34,267 nt of DNA from Sphingobacterium alimentarium. Its GTDB lineage: Bacteria; Bacteroidota; Bacteroidia; Sphingobacteriales; Sphingobacteriaceae. Made by a program: the position numbers and the translations under genes. A model generated the notes under the pieces. That model ran no database searches. It saw nothing but the letters and a program-made list of their open reading frames with translations, and was not told the origin of the DNA. This document shows positions 25,618-34,200 of this stretch, one piece after another; the first letter of the stretch is position 1; the number at the start of each line of letters is the position of its first letter. The DNA lies in the NCBI RefSeq assembly GCF_004342685.1, contig NZ_SMBZ01000042.1:1-34267 (forward strand), given 5' to 3'.

Positions 25618-26400
25618 ATGAGAGCAATTTGGAATGGAGCTATAGGATTCGGACTGGTCAATATTCCTATCAAAGTATATTCCGCCACCGAATCCAGTAC
25701 CTTGGATTTGGATATGTTGGACAAAAAAGACTTGCGCAATATCCGATACAAGCGCGTGAATGAAGAAACGGGTAAGGAGGTGGCTTGGGAAAATATTGTC
25801 AAAGGGTATAAGATCGATGACAAATACATCGTATTGGAAGATGAAGATTTTGAAGCTGCAAGCCCCGAGAAATCAAAAATTATATCCATTACTCAATTTG
25901 TTAAGGAAGCTGATATTGATTCGGCATTATTCGAAACGCCTTATTTTCTGGAGCCACAGAAAAACGGTGAGGCGGCCTATAACTTGCTTCTCAAAGCTTT
26001 GCTAAAAACCAAGATGGGCGGAATAGGTTCTTTTGTAATGCGTGAGCGCGAAATATTGGCATTGATACGTCCTTATGACAATAAGGTGCTGATGTTGAAT
26101 AGAATGCGTTATCCGGAGGAGATGCGCAATTATACGGATCTCAATATTCCGACACGCAAGGCAGCGCCCAAGCCAGCCGAACTCAAATTGGCCGAGTCGC
26201 TTATCAAATCTCTAGCCAAGCCCTTTGAGCCTGCTGAATATAAGGATACATACAATGAGCAACTGCTCAAAATTATAAAACAAAAGGCCAAAGGTAAGAA
26301 AGTGAAAGTAACGCCTGTAAAAGAGCAGGATGCCAAAGCATCGGATCTGATGGCAATGCTCAAAGCGAGTTTGGAAAAAGGAAAGAAAAGTGCCGGATAA
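25618..26400 (+). CDS. ku: Ku, non-homologous end-joining DNA-end binding protein
   Basis: A 260-aa bacterial Ku. It opens with the family signature MRAIWNGAIGFGLVNIPIKVYSAT, then RYKRVNEETGKEVAWENIVKGY and YIVLEDEDFEAASPEKSKIISI, and SALFETPYFLEPQKNGEAAYNLLLKAL. The homodimer forms a ring on double-strand ends and recruits LigD. The C-terminus is a lysine-rich tail (KAKGKKVKVTPVKEQ), as in many bacterial Ku proteins, thought to aid DNA binding and LigD stimulation. It lies between topoisomerase IB and ligD in one operon, 15 bp before ligD. Confidence 0.96.
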   Translation: MRAIWNGAIGFGLVNIPIKVYSATESSTLDLDMLDKKDLRNIRYKRVNEETGKEVAWENIVKGYKIDDKYIVLEDEDFEAASPEKSKIISITQFVKEADIDSALFETPYFLEPQKNGEAAYNLLLKALLKTKMGGIGSFVMREREILALIRPYDNKVLMLNRMRYPEEMRNYTDLNIPTRKAAPKPAELKLAESLIKSLAKPFEPAEYKDTYNEQLLKIIKQKAKGKKVKVTPVKEQDAKASDLMAMLKASLEKGKKSAG

Positions 26401-26415
26401 TAAAGGAGGGATGCT

Positions 26416-28971
26416 ATGGGACTTGAGGTTTATAATCAAAAGCGAAATTTTAAAGAAACGGCAGAGCCGGAAGGCAAAAAATCGCGCAAAAGTAAAAAAT
26501 TGCAATTTGTCGTGCAGCGCCATGCTGCTTCCCGCCTGCATTATGATTTTCGATTAGAGGTGGATGGTGTGCTCAAGAGTTGGGCCGTTCCCAAAGGGCC
26601 ATCGCTGAATCCTAAGGACAAACGCTTGGCCATGATGGTCGAAGATCATCCTTTTGCCTACCGTACTTTTGAAGGCACGATTCCCAAAGGCAATTACGGG
26701 GCGGGGGAAGTGGAAATATGGGATAAGGGTTACTATGAACCGCTAAACAAAAGCAAGGACAAATCGCTGGATAAACTTATGCTTGAGGAATTGGAGGAGG
26801 GTTCGCTCAAGGTGGTACTGCATGGTGAGAAATTGAAAGGTGAGTTTGCTTTGGTGAAAATTAAAAACGGAAATCAGGAAAATGCTTGGCTACTCATCAA
26901 GCACAACGATGATCATGCTGTCACTAAAAAATACGATGCCGAAAAATATACAGATAAGGATTCTAAAGTCACCGCTTACTTAGAAAGTAAAAAAAAAAGT
27001 AAATCCACTGGCAAAGAAAAAGTAATTCTACTGCCCAAAGCAAGCAGCTCCAATGGGAAGGAGCGGAAGCTTGCCGAGACGGTGGTGCCGATGCTTTGTA
27101 AAATCGGTGAGAAGCCCTTTGACAGTAAAGAATGGGCTTTTGAGATAAAGTGGGATGGTTATCGCGCCATCGCTGATCTACGTAATGACAAAGTACAATT
27201 GTATTCCCGCAATGGTTTGGACTTTTCGCGCAAGTTTCCAAAAATCTATAATTCCTTGAAACTTCAGTCTTATGAAATGGTGCTGGATGGCGAAATTGTA
27301 GCTTATGATGCACAGGGGAAGCCGAGTTTTCAGCGTATACAACATTTGGACGAGGATGATCAGCAGGCTGTTATTTTTCAGGTCTTTGATATATTGTGGC
27401 TCAATGGACATTCTACACAGGAATTGACCTATCTGCAACGTAAAGAATTGCTCAGCGAAGCATTGGTAGCCAATGAAGTGGTGCAATATCATGATTTTGT
27501 TCTTGAACATGGCAAGGCTTTTTTCAAAGAAGCACAACGCCTGGGTTTGGAAGGTATTATTGCGAAGAAGGTTGACTCTTATTATTCACCCAAAGTACGT
27601 ACTTCTGAATGGTTGAAAATTAAAATCGAACAGACGGAAGAAGCCTTGATATGCGGATTTACCGAGGGTAAAGGTTCACGTACCAAGTTTGGGTCTTTGG
27701 TTTTAGGAAAATATCTCGATAATGAACTTGTATTTTGTGGTCATGTGGGCACAGGTTTCAAGGAGAAAGATTTAAATGAGTTGCACAGCCAAATGCTTCC
27801 CTTGGTTCGTAAAACATCGCCTTTCCCCAAAGTACCTAAGACCAACGGGAAAACCACCTGGTTAACGCCTGAACTTGTAGCCGAAATTAAATTTACCGAA
27901 CTCACCAAGGATCTCATCTATAGACATCCTGTTTTCTTGCATCTGCGTGAGGACAAAGATAAGGAAGAAGTGTATTTCTCTGCAGATGACAAACTAGGCG
28001 ATACCAAAACATCAAAAGCTATGAAAACACAAACAACATCATCATCTACATCAAAAAAGGATATCAGCAAAACCATCGGTAGTCAAAAACTGAAATTGAC
28101 CAATCAGGATAAAATATATTTCCCTGAGCTAGAAATAACGAAAGCGGAGGTTATAGATTACTACCAGAGTATGTCTAAATTTATTTTGCCGCACCTCAAA
28201 GATCGACCTCAGTCCTTAAATCGTTTTCCGAATGGTATACATGGTATGAGTTTTTACCAGAAAGATGCGGCAGAAGCCACACCTGATTGGATAGCACGCG
28301 AAGAAGTATTTTCAGAGAGCACGGACAAGTATATTGACTATATAGTCTGTAACGATAAGGCAACATTGGCCTATCTCAATAACTTGGGTTGTATCGAGAT
28401 GAATCCTTGGACGAGCAAGACTGCCTCTTTGGATAAGCCTTCTTATTTGGTGTTGGACCTAGATCCTTCGGACAATAATACGTTTGACGATGTCATCGAA
28501 ACGGCTCAGATGGTGAAGTATATACTCGATCAAGCAAAGATAGAAGGCTTTGCGAAGACCTCCGGAAGTACGGGTATTCATGTTTATGTGCCCATGAATG
28601 CAAAGTATGCCTTTGATCAGGTGAAAGATTTCGGGCATGTGCTCATGCAGATGGTACAAATGAAATTACCGAAGTTGACGACGCTGGAAAGAAGCCTTCA
28701 AAAGCGGGACAAAAACAAAATATACTTGGATTATTTACAAAATCGTCGCGGTCAGACTTTGGCCAGTGTATATAGTTTGCGTCCTAAGAAGGAAGCGTCC
28801 GTGTCTATGCCGATCACATGGGAAGAATTAAAAACGGGTATGAGGCCGGGTGATTTTAATATTTACAATGCCTTGGAGCGCGTGCAAAAGATGGGCGATA
28901 TTTTCAAGCCGGTATTGGGAAAGGGTGTAGACATTCTCAAAGCCATCAAGAATCTAGAATACGAGAAATAA
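26416..28971 (+). CDS. ligD: ATP-dependent DNA ligase D (PE-LIG-POL)
   Basis: An 851-aa NHEJ enzyme with three domains in the Pseudomonas order, phosphoesterase - ligase - polymerase. The PE domain (about 1-160) keeps H36, H42, D44, R46, H78 and Y82, each exactly six residues before the catalytic set of the P. aeruginosa enzyme. The ligase (about 220-520) has the adenylation lysine K245 in EIKWDGYR, followed by YSRNGLDFSRKF, LDGEIVAYD and GLEGIIAKK. A low-complexity Ser/Thr/Lys linker (about 535-555) leads to the primase-polymerase domain (about 560-851), whose metal aspartates D681 and D683 lie in LVLDLDPSD, with SGSTGIHVYVPM following. All three activities look intact. A GGAGG-like sequence (AAAGGAGGG) precedes the ATG. 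Confidence 0.96.
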   Translation: MGLEVYNQKRNFKETAEPEGKKSRKSKKLQFVVQRHAASRLHYDFRLEVDGVLKSWAVPKGPSLNPKDKRLAMMVEDHPFAYRTFEGTIPKGNYGAGEVEIWDKGYYEPLNKSKDKSLDKLMLEELEEGSLKVVLHGEKLKGEFALVKIKNGNQENAWLLIKHNDDHAVTKKYDAEKYTDKDSKVTAYLESKKKSKSTGKEKVILLPKASSSNGKERKLAETVVPMLCKIGEKPFDSKEWAFEIKWDGYRAIADLRNDKVQLYSRNGLDFSRKFPKIYNSLKLQSYEMVLDGEIVAYDAQGKPSFQRIQHLDEDDQQAVIFQVFDILWLNGHSTQELTYLQRKELLSEALVANEVVQYHDFVLEHGKAFFKEAQRLGLEGIIAKKVDSYYSPKVRTSEWLKIKIEQTEEALICGFTEGKGSRTKFGSLVLGKYLDNELVFCGHVGTGFKEKDLNELHSQMLPLVRKTSPFPKVPKTNGKTTWLTPELVAEIKFTELTKDLIYRHPVFLHLREDKDKEEVYFSADDKLGDTKTSKAMKTQTTSSSTSKKDISKTIGSQKLKLTNQDKIYFPELEITKAEVIDYYQSMSKFILPHLKDRPQSLNRFPNGIHGMSFYQKDAAEATPDWIAREEVFSESTDKYIDYIVCNDKATLAYLNNLGCIEMNPWTSKTASLDKPSYLVLDLDPSDNNTFDDVIETAQMVKYILDQAKIEGFAKTSGSTGIHVYVPMNAKYAFDQVKDFGHVLMQMVQMKLPKLTTLERSLQKRDKNKIYLDYLQNRRGQTLASVYSLRPKKEASVSMPITWEELKTGMRPGDFNIYNALERVQKMGDIFKPVLGKGVDILKAIKNLEYEK

Positions 28972-28978
28972 ATAGAAT

Positions 28979-29629
28979 ATGGAAACTGATTTTATTTTAG
29001 AAATACTGTATCGCACCTGCATCATGTTTTTGGTCATTTTGTTGGTGCTGCGGTTGTCTGGTCGGAGAGGGGTACGGCAGTTGACATTGTTCGAAGTGGC
29101 TATTATCTTAGGAATGGGGTCTGCGGCGGGTGACCCGATGTTTCAGGATGATGTGCCTATTTTGCATGGTGTAACAGTATTATTCACCATAGTAATTCTA
29201 TATAAAATCATTACTTGGATAAGTTCTAAGTGGACATTTTTGCACGAGATGCTGGAAGGGAAATCCATGGTTATTGTCTGCGAGGGACAGTTTGATATGA
29301 AGCACGAGAAAGATGGCGATTTCTCGCAAATGGAATTTTTTGCGGAGCTTCGCAATCAATCTGTAGAACATTTGGGGCAGGTGCGCTATGCACTTTTAGA
29401 GCCCGACGCCACATTGAGTATTTTGTATTATGCGGATGAAGATGTGAAATACGGAATGCCGCTTTTTCCTAATAGATATCAAGAAATAAAATCATTGCCG
29501 CAGGATCAACCCTGCGCATGTATGTATTGTGGGCACGTGCTGCAAGAATTGTCCGCCATTCACGCTACATGTCCGCGATGTAAGCATCAAAAATGGACTT
29601 TAGCTATGTGTACAAAAAGGATTTCTTAA
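28979..29629 (+). CDS. YetF/DUF421 membrane protein with C-terminal zinc ribbon
   Basis: A 216-aa protein starting 7 bp after ligD. Three membrane helices fill the first 80 residues, with the family motif RLSGRRGVRQLTLFEVAIILGMGSAAGDPM between the first two, as in YetF/YcaP (DUF421). The cytoplasmic domain has the usual GKSMVIVCEGQFD and MEFFAELRNQSVEHLGQVRYALLEPDATLSIL blocks. After it comes an extension with C181-x2-C184 and C198-x2-C201 (CMYCGH ... CPRCKH), a rubredoxin-like zinc ribbon that the Bacillus proteins lack. Function of the family is unsettled. Being last in the topo IB-Ku-LigD operon, it may simply be co-expressed in stress or spore-like survival, but a DNA-repair link is worth testing. 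Confidence 0.88.
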   Translation: METDFILEILYRTCIMFLVILLVLRLSGRRGVRQLTLFEVAIILGMGSAAGDPMFQDDVPILHGVTVLFTIVILYKIITWISSKWTFLHEMLEGKSMVIVCEGQFDMKHEKDGDFSQMEFFAELRNQSVEHLGQVRYALLEPDATLSILYYADEDVKYGMPLFPNRYQEIKSLPQDQPCACMYCGHVLQELSAIHATCPRCKHQKWTLAMCTKRIS

Positions 29630-29702
29630 TAGAGTGAGTAAGTAGTTGCGATATGTGGATTCTTGAACCACTTAACCTGACTTTCCGAAAAGTAAAAAAT
29701 AA

Positions 29703-29733
29703 TTGTATAATTAAAAACTATGCGCTATCTTTG
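29703..29733 (+). promoter_or_regulatory. Promoter of rplU-rpmA
   Basis: A TTG at 29703-29705 and TATCTTTG at 29726-29733, separated by 20 bp, match the Bacteroidota -33/-7 consensus (TTG and TAnnTTTG). It lies about 30 bp upstream of the rplU ATG, as expected for a strong ribosomal protein promoter. Confidence 0.8.
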
Positions 29734-29764
29734 CAACTCATTAAAGAAAACTAAATAAATAACA

Positions 29765-30076
29765 ATGTACGCAATAGTAAGTATAGCAGGACAGCAATTT
29801 AAAGTTGCAAAAGACCAATATCTTTTTGTACACCGTTTACAAGGAGATGAAGGCGCTAGTATTGAATTTGACACAGTATTGTTGGCAGAAGATGGCGGCA
29901 AATTCACTGTAGGTGCTCCAAGTATCTCAGGTGCTAAAGTTTCAGCAACGATTTTGTCTCATTTGAAAGGTGATAAAGTTATCGTTTTCAAGAAAAAACG
30001 TCGTAAAGGCTACAAAAAGAAAAACGGTCACCGTCAACAATTCACTAAAATCCAGATCACTGGTATCAGTTTATAA
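29765..30076 (+). CDS. rplU: 50S ribosomal protein L21
   Basis: A 103-aa protein, full length for L21, which binds 23S rRNA with L20. Recognisable segments are [22 protein letters not shown], the central [22 protein letters not shown] and the basic loop [26 protein letters not shown]. rpmA follows 44 bp downstream, the common bacterial pair. Confidence 0.98.
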   Translation: MYAIVSIAGQQFKVAKDQYLFVHRLQGDEGASIEFDTVLLAEDGGKFTVGAPSISGAKVSATILSHLKGDKVIVFKKKRRKGYKKKNGHRQQFTKIQITGISL

Positions 30077-30120
30077 TCAGAATTTTTAATCAGACGCGAG
30101 TCTTAAATTAAGATAAAGAA

Positions 30121-30384
30121 ATGGCACACAAAAAAGGTGCGGGTAGTTCGAAGAACGGCCGTGAGTCACATAGTAAGAGATTAGGTATCAAAATTTTTGG
30201 TGGTCAGAAAGCAATCGCTGGTAACATCATCGTACGTCAACGTGGAACTGTTCACAATCCTGACGCTAACGTAGGTATCGGTAAAGACCACACTTTGTTT
30301 GCATTAGTTGAAGGAACAGTAGTTTTCCGCAAAAAAGCAAACAACAAATCTTACGTTTCAGTAGTTCCTACTGAGCAAAACTAA
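30121..30384 (+). CDS. rpmA: 50S ribosomal protein L27
   Basis: An 87-aa protein, full length. It begins [24 protein letters not shown], the N-terminal tail that reaches the peptidyl-transferase centre, followed by [34 protein letters not shown]. There is no Firmicutes-type N-terminal cleavage extension. It is the second gene of the rplU operon and is followed by a terminator. Confidence 0.98.
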   Translation: MAHKKGAGSSKNGRESHSKRLGIKIFGGQKAIAGNIIVRQRGTVHNPDANVGIGKDHTLFALVEGTVVFRKKANNKSYVSVVPTEQN

Positions 30385-30405
30385 GATTACCTAACAATAT
30401 CACAG

Positions 30406-30436
30406 AGCCGCTAAGTTACTTGGCGGCTTTTGTTTT
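30406..30436 (+). terminator. rplU-rpmA terminator
   Basis: AGCCGCTAAG and CTTGGCGGCT form a stem with one mismatch around a short loop, followed by TTTGTTTTT, 21 bp after the rpmA stop. Confidence 0.8.
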
Positions 30437-30521
30437 TGAAGGGATTATGCTATTAATTATCCCTCATATTTTAACTCGAGGCTCTTTTCAGATTTTTGAT
30501 AAGGTCCTCATAATACATTAA

Positions 30522-31895
30522 ATGAAGACTTTCAAAGATTTAAAAGTCAGTGCGCCAATATTGGATGCGCTCGAAAAAGAGGGATACCAAAACCCTACAC
30601 CGATTCAAGAACAAGCTATACCAGAGGTCTTGAAAGGTAAGGATTTATTAGGATGTGCACAGACCGGTACAGGTAAGACGGCTGCGTTTTCTATTCCTAT
30701 CTTACAATTACTGAATAATTTCAGACCAAAGGACCACAAACGTGGTACGATTCGCTCGTTGATATTGACGCCTACGCGTGAGCTGGCGATTCAGATTAAT
30801 GAGTCTATCGAGTCCTACGGTTTGAATTTGAAATTGAAACATGCGGTTGTTTTTGGTGGTGTAAATCAGTTTAGCCAGGTGCAACAAATCCGTCAAGGCG
30901 TTGATATTTTAGTAGCTACTCCAGGACGTTTGTTAGATTTAGTATCGCAAAAGTTGGTATGGCTAGACAAAATTGAAATTTTAGTCTTGGACGAGGCAGA
31001 TCGAATGTTGGACATGGGTTTTATACATGATGTGAAACGTGTATTGTCGTTAGTGCCACAAAAAAGACAAACTTTGTTTTTCTCAGCGACGATGCCTAAG
31101 CAAATTCAAGCTTTAGCAGATTCGATTCTGAGCAATCCCGTAAAAGTAGAAGTGACGCCCGAGTCTACGACTGCCGAAACGATCCAACAAACGCTTTATT
31201 ATATTGAGAAGGCGAATAAGCCAAAAGCATTATTACAGTTGTTGAATACGCGTGTTGATGATAATGTGTTGGTCTTTGCGCGTACAAAACATGGTGCAGA
31301 TCGCCTGGTAAAATTGTTGCACAAGAACGAAATTTCAGCGGCAGCTATTCACGGTAATAAATCTCAAAATGCACGTCAAAATGCATTAGAGGCTTTCAAA
31401 AAGAAAGACATCAAAGTTCTAGTTGCGACAGATATCGCAGCACGTGGTATTGATATTGACTTGTTGCAATATGTGATCAACTACGAGATTCCAAATATGC
31501 CTGAGTCATACGTACACCGTATCGGTCGTTCGGGAAGGGCAGGAGCATCGGGATTTGCTATCTCTCTGTGTGATGTGGAAGAAATTCCATACATCAAGGA
31601 TATTCAATATACTATCGGTTTTGAATTGCCTGTAGAAGTAATGGAAGGATTGAGTATGTCTCCACAGTTTGTAGAGAAAAATCAATTCGGTACGTCGAAG
31701 GGTAAAGGAAAAGGTGCAAAGGAACAACCGAAAGAGGGTGCTAAACCGGATATGCGTCACAAAAAGAAAGTGAAGCCTACCAGTAAGGAAAGAAGAAGAA
31801 ACCAAGAGCGAAATGCTGGAGGCGGAGGTGGAAATGCCGGTTCTTCGTCATCACGTTCGGGTGGTAATCGATCTAGAAATAATAGAACAAGATAA
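30522..31895 (+). CDS. DEAD-box RNA helicase, RhlE type
   Basis: A 457-aa ATP-dependent RNA helicase. The motifs come in order: Q motif ([10 protein letters not shown], about 26-34), Walker A AQTGTGKT (46-53), PTRELA (84-89), TPGR (133-136), DEAD (157-160), SAT, then in the second RecA domain [25 protein letters not shown] and [10 protein letters not shown]. The C-terminal 80 residues are a basic, glycine-, serine- and arginine-rich low-complexity tail ([14 protein letters not shown], then Gly/Ser/Arg/Asn), typical of cold-shock and ribosome-assembly helicases in Bacteroidota. It is alone, between two terminators, next to ribosomal protein genes. Confidence 0.95.
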   Translation: MKTFKDLKVSAPILDALEKEGYQNPTPIQEQAIPEVLKGKDLLGCAQTGTGKTAAFSIPILQLLNNFRPKDHKRGTIRSLILTPTRELAIQINESIESYGLNLKLKHAVVFGGVNQFSQVQQIRQGVDILVATPGRLLDLVSQKLVWLDKIEILVLDEADRMLDMGFIHDVKRVLSLVPQKRQTLFFSATMPKQIQALADSILSNPVKVEVTPESTTAETIQQTLYYIEKANKPKALLQLLNTRVDDNVLVFARTKHGADRLVKLLHKNEISAAAIHGNKSQNARQNALEAFKKKDIKVLVATDIAARGIDIDLLQYVINYEIPNMPESYVHRIGRSGRAGASGFAISLCDVEEIPYIKDIQYTIGFELPVEVMEGLSMSPQFVEKNQFGTSKGKGKGAKEQPKEGAKPDMRHKKKVKPTSKERRRNQERNAGGGGGNAGSSSSRSGGNRSRNNRTR

Positions 31896-31900
31896 AACAA

Positions 31901-31926
31901 AACGGGAAGCATTTGCTTCCCGTTTA
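31901..31926 (+). terminator. Terminator of the DEAD-box helicase gene
   Basis: AACGGGAAGCA and TGCTTCCCGTT form an 11-bp perfect stem with a 2-base centre, followed by T's, directly after the helicase stop. Confidence 0.88.
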
Positions 31927-32012
31927 TTGTTTTATCAATTTTTACTGTTGTTTTAGCAAAACAGATTTAGCTTTCAGAGCTTTAGTCTAGCATTTGTTTT
32001 TTATCTTTATAT

Positions 32013-32441
32013 ATGACAAAATTTATTTTTCTTATTGTATTCGTATTGCTTGGTTGTAATTCTAATAAAGTAGAGAATCAAAAGGGAAAATATTATATCC
32101 ATATTGACGGAAGTGACACGTCCAGATTAAGATTGGTCATTCATGAAAATAGATTCTACGGTGAGGTGGTTCACACCAAATGGGGAGGCGCACCTGTGGT
32201 TGGTAAGATCAATGGCAACATTATAGGCGATACCTTAATTGGGGATAATCTTTATACTCCATATCGATGGAAGGAAAAGAAAAGAGCGCCTATTGTATTG
32301 CTTAGACAAGGAGATAATTATGTCGAAGGAGGAGGGCCAATGATAGAGTTTATGGGCATATTAACTTATCCCGAAAACACTATAACATTCGATAATCCCA
32401 AAAGAAAATACGTCCCCATCAACCAAATTGAAAAATTGTAA
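32013..32441 (+). CDS. Small lipoprotein, unknown function
   Basis: A 142-aa protein with a classic lipoprotein signal: MTKFIFLIVFVLLGC, cysteine at residue 15 in the lipobox LLGC. The mature part is strand-rich (YYIHIDGSDTSRLRLVIHENRFYGEVV, KINGNIIGDTLIGDNLYTPYRWKEKKRAPIVLLRQGDNYVEGGG) and resembles the small beta-barrel or lipocalin-like lipoproteins common in Bacteroidota, but I do not recognise the family. It is preceded by TATCTTTA just upstream, close to but not matching the -7 consensus. It stands alone. Confidence 0.75.
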   Translation: MTKFIFLIVFVLLGCNSNKVENQKGKYYIHIDGSDTSRLRLVIHENRFYGEVVHTKWGGAPVVGKINGNIIGDTLIGDNLYTPYRWKEKKRAPIVLLRQGDNYVEGGGPMIEFMGILTYPENTITFDNPKRKYVPINQIEKL

Positions 32442-32611
32442 TCAAGAGTAGTAAGAACGAGCTCCAAATTAGCAGAATATAAATAATCCTACCAATTCCC
32501 AATTCTTCTTTCAAATTTAGGTACAAGAGTTTGTTTGATATCTTTTTCTACGCTATCATCATCTGACCGTAATAAAATACTTCTTATTCCAAATCCCACA
32601 GTCGTTTTTCT

Positions 32612-32619
32612 ACATTTGT
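32612..32619 (+). promoter_or_regulatory. -7 promoter box for the metallophosphoesterase gene
   Basis: TACATTTG matches TAnnTTTG and lies 30 bp upstream of the ATG at 32649. This supports that start over the upstream in-frame codon at 32622, which would leave almost no leader. No clear TTG at -33 is seen. Confidence 0.5.
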
Positions 32620-32648
32620 GAGTGAAGAGACACATCTACTTCAGACTT

Positions 32649-33467
32649 ATGAAATGTAATTTATTTAGGTGGTTAGCACCTTTTATTATCCCGGCTACCT
32701 TTGTTTTGCACAGTTGCGAAATGTTCGAAGTACATCCTTACGATGGAAAAATTGTTGGCGAAACGAATGTGAATGCCAAGAATATAGAATTCATCGAAAA
32801 ATCTTTTAAAGGGAAGGATACCATCCGTTTTGCCTTTATGAGCGATTCGCAGCGCTGGTACGATGAGCTAGAGGCTTTTGTGAAGCACATCAATCAAGAT
32901 GATGACGTTAATTTTGTAGTTCATGGTGGTGATATTTCAGACTTTGGACTCACCGATGAATTCCTGTGGCAGCGCGACATTCTGAATGGCCTAAAGCATC
33001 CTTACGTGGTAATAGTGGGCAATCACGATTATCTGGCCAATGGTGACGAGATTTATAAAAAAGTTTTCGGACCGCTTAATTTTAGTTTTATTGCGGGCGA
33101 TACTAAATTCCTATTCCTCAATACCAATGCTTTAGAGGCAAATTATTCGGAGCCTATCCCCAATTTTGGTTTTATCAAACAGGAAGAGGGTAAGAACGTG
33201 GGGGAATATAGCAATACCATTGCGCTGATGCATGCCCAGCCTACGTCCGAGCAGTTCAATAATAATGTCTCCGATCTTTTTCAGCACAGCCTTAAGCAGT
33301 TTCCAAACTTGCTTTTTTGTGCACATGGTCATGGACATAATTACAAGGAAGTAGATGTATTTGATGACGGTATTATCTATTACCAAACGCCTAACATCGG
33401 CAAAAGACAATACATCCTTTTTACTATTATCAAAGATTCCTATACACATGAATTGGTTACTTATTAA
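32649..33467 (+). CDS. Calcineurin-like metallophosphoesterase lipoprotein
   Basis: A 272-aa protein from the ATG at 32649. The N-terminus MKCNLFRWLAPFIIPATFVL ends in HSC, with C23 as the lipidation site, so it is probably anchored in the periplasm or on the outer membrane. The metallophosphoesterase motifs are all present: SDSQRW with D66 and Q68 (Gln in place of the commoner His), GGDISDFG with D95, GNHDY with N125 and H126, a late MHAQP and CAHGHGH. A two-metal centre and hydrolysis of a phospho-ester are therefore expected; the substrate is unknown. Its last 20 bases overlap the start of the next gene, so the two are translationally coupled. Confidence 0.88.
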   Translation: MKCNLFRWLAPFIIPATFVLHSCEMFEVHPYDGKIVGETNVNAKNIEFIEKSFKGKDTIRFAFMSDSQRWYDELEAFVKHINQDDDVNFVVHGGDISDFGLTDEFLWQRDILNGLKHPYVVIVGNHDYLANGDEIYKKVFGPLNFSFIAGDTKFLFLNTNALEANYSEPIPNFGFIKQEEGKNVGEYSNTIALMHAQPTSEQFNNNVSDLFQHSLKQFPNLLFCAHGHGHNYKEVDVFDDGIIYYQTPNIGKRQYILFTIIKDSYTHELVTY

Positions 33468-34098
33468 TAATCGTTCGTTACTATTTATTTTTCTATTTTT
33501 CTCGCTTCCTGTTGCGCTCACAGCATCTGATGCACCTACATTAGTTTCTTCGGATACGATTGCTCAGCTGCCTTCATTTCGTTTCGTTCCATCCAACTAT
33601 ATGCTGCAGGCTGCGGGAGGAATAGGATTGGTTTCTGCGGGCTTTGGTTGGGATTATAGCAAAAATAAAAGATGGTCTACCGATGTTTTAGTAGGCTTTG
33701 TACCCAAATATGAGACCGACCATGTGAAATTTACCTTCACGCTGAGGCAAACCTATACGCCTTTTCGAATCACGCTGAATGATAATTTCAATTACCACCC
33801 CTTGCGTGCAGGTATCTATGCAAGCACCACCAGTGGACGACAATTTTGGTTTAGCGCACCCGACCAATACCCCAGTAACTATTATACGTTTTCGACAAAA
33901 TTGAGGTTTAATATTTTCTTGGGTCAGGATATAGATTATACGCTGCAGTCGACAACGTCTTATTTCAATCGGGTTAAGTTTTATTACGATTTTCACGCCA
34001 GCGATTTCAATCTAATCGCCCGTGTTCAGAATACGTATTTTAAAAATTTAAGATATATAAGTCTTGCATTAGGCGCTAAATTTTATATCCGTAAATAG
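33448..34098 (+). CDS. Outer-membrane-type beta-strand protein, unknown family
   Basis: A 216-aa protein starting at the ATG at 33448, inside the end of the metallophosphoesterase gene. An earlier in-frame start at 33355 would add 31 residues lacking any signal and is rejected. Residues 1-26 form a signal peptide (LLFIFLFFSLPVALTA). The mature protein alternates polar and aromatic residues in strands (STDVLVGFVPKYETD, VKFTFTLRQTYTPFRITL, TFSTKLRFNIFLGQD), ending in SLALGAKFYIRK, consistent with a small outer-membrane barrel. No family recognised. The coupling suggests that it works with, or positions, the phosphoesterase lipoprotein. Confidence 0.75.
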   Translation: MNWLLINNRSLLFIFLFFSLPVALTASDAPTLVSSDTIAQLPSFRFVPSNYMLQAAGGIGLVSAGFGWDYSKNKRWSTDVLVGFVPKYETDHVKFTFTLRQTYTPFRITLNDNFNYHPLRAGIYASTTSGRQFWFSAPDQYPSNYYTFSTKLRFNIFLGQDIDYTLQSTTSYFNRVKFYYDFHASDFNLIARVQNTYFKNLRYISLALGAKFYIRK

Positions 34099-34173
34099 GG
34101 GATGTACAGTCTGTGAATAGCAATGTACTGCTGTATTTCCACGATATTATCAACTTTTTTTATAGAATAACCC

Positions 34174-34200
34174 ACTAGTGTCCCATTAAAATCGGGACGT
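34174..34200. mobile_element. Possible insertion-sequence terminus
   Basis: ACTAGTGTCCC is followed by an inverted repeat, GTCCC ... GGGAC, that overlaps the stop codon of a minus-strand reading frame running off the window. Such an arrangement is usual at the transposase-end terminus of IS4-like elements, and CTAG is a typical insertion target. The other terminus is outside the window, so this is tentative. Confidence 0.4.
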
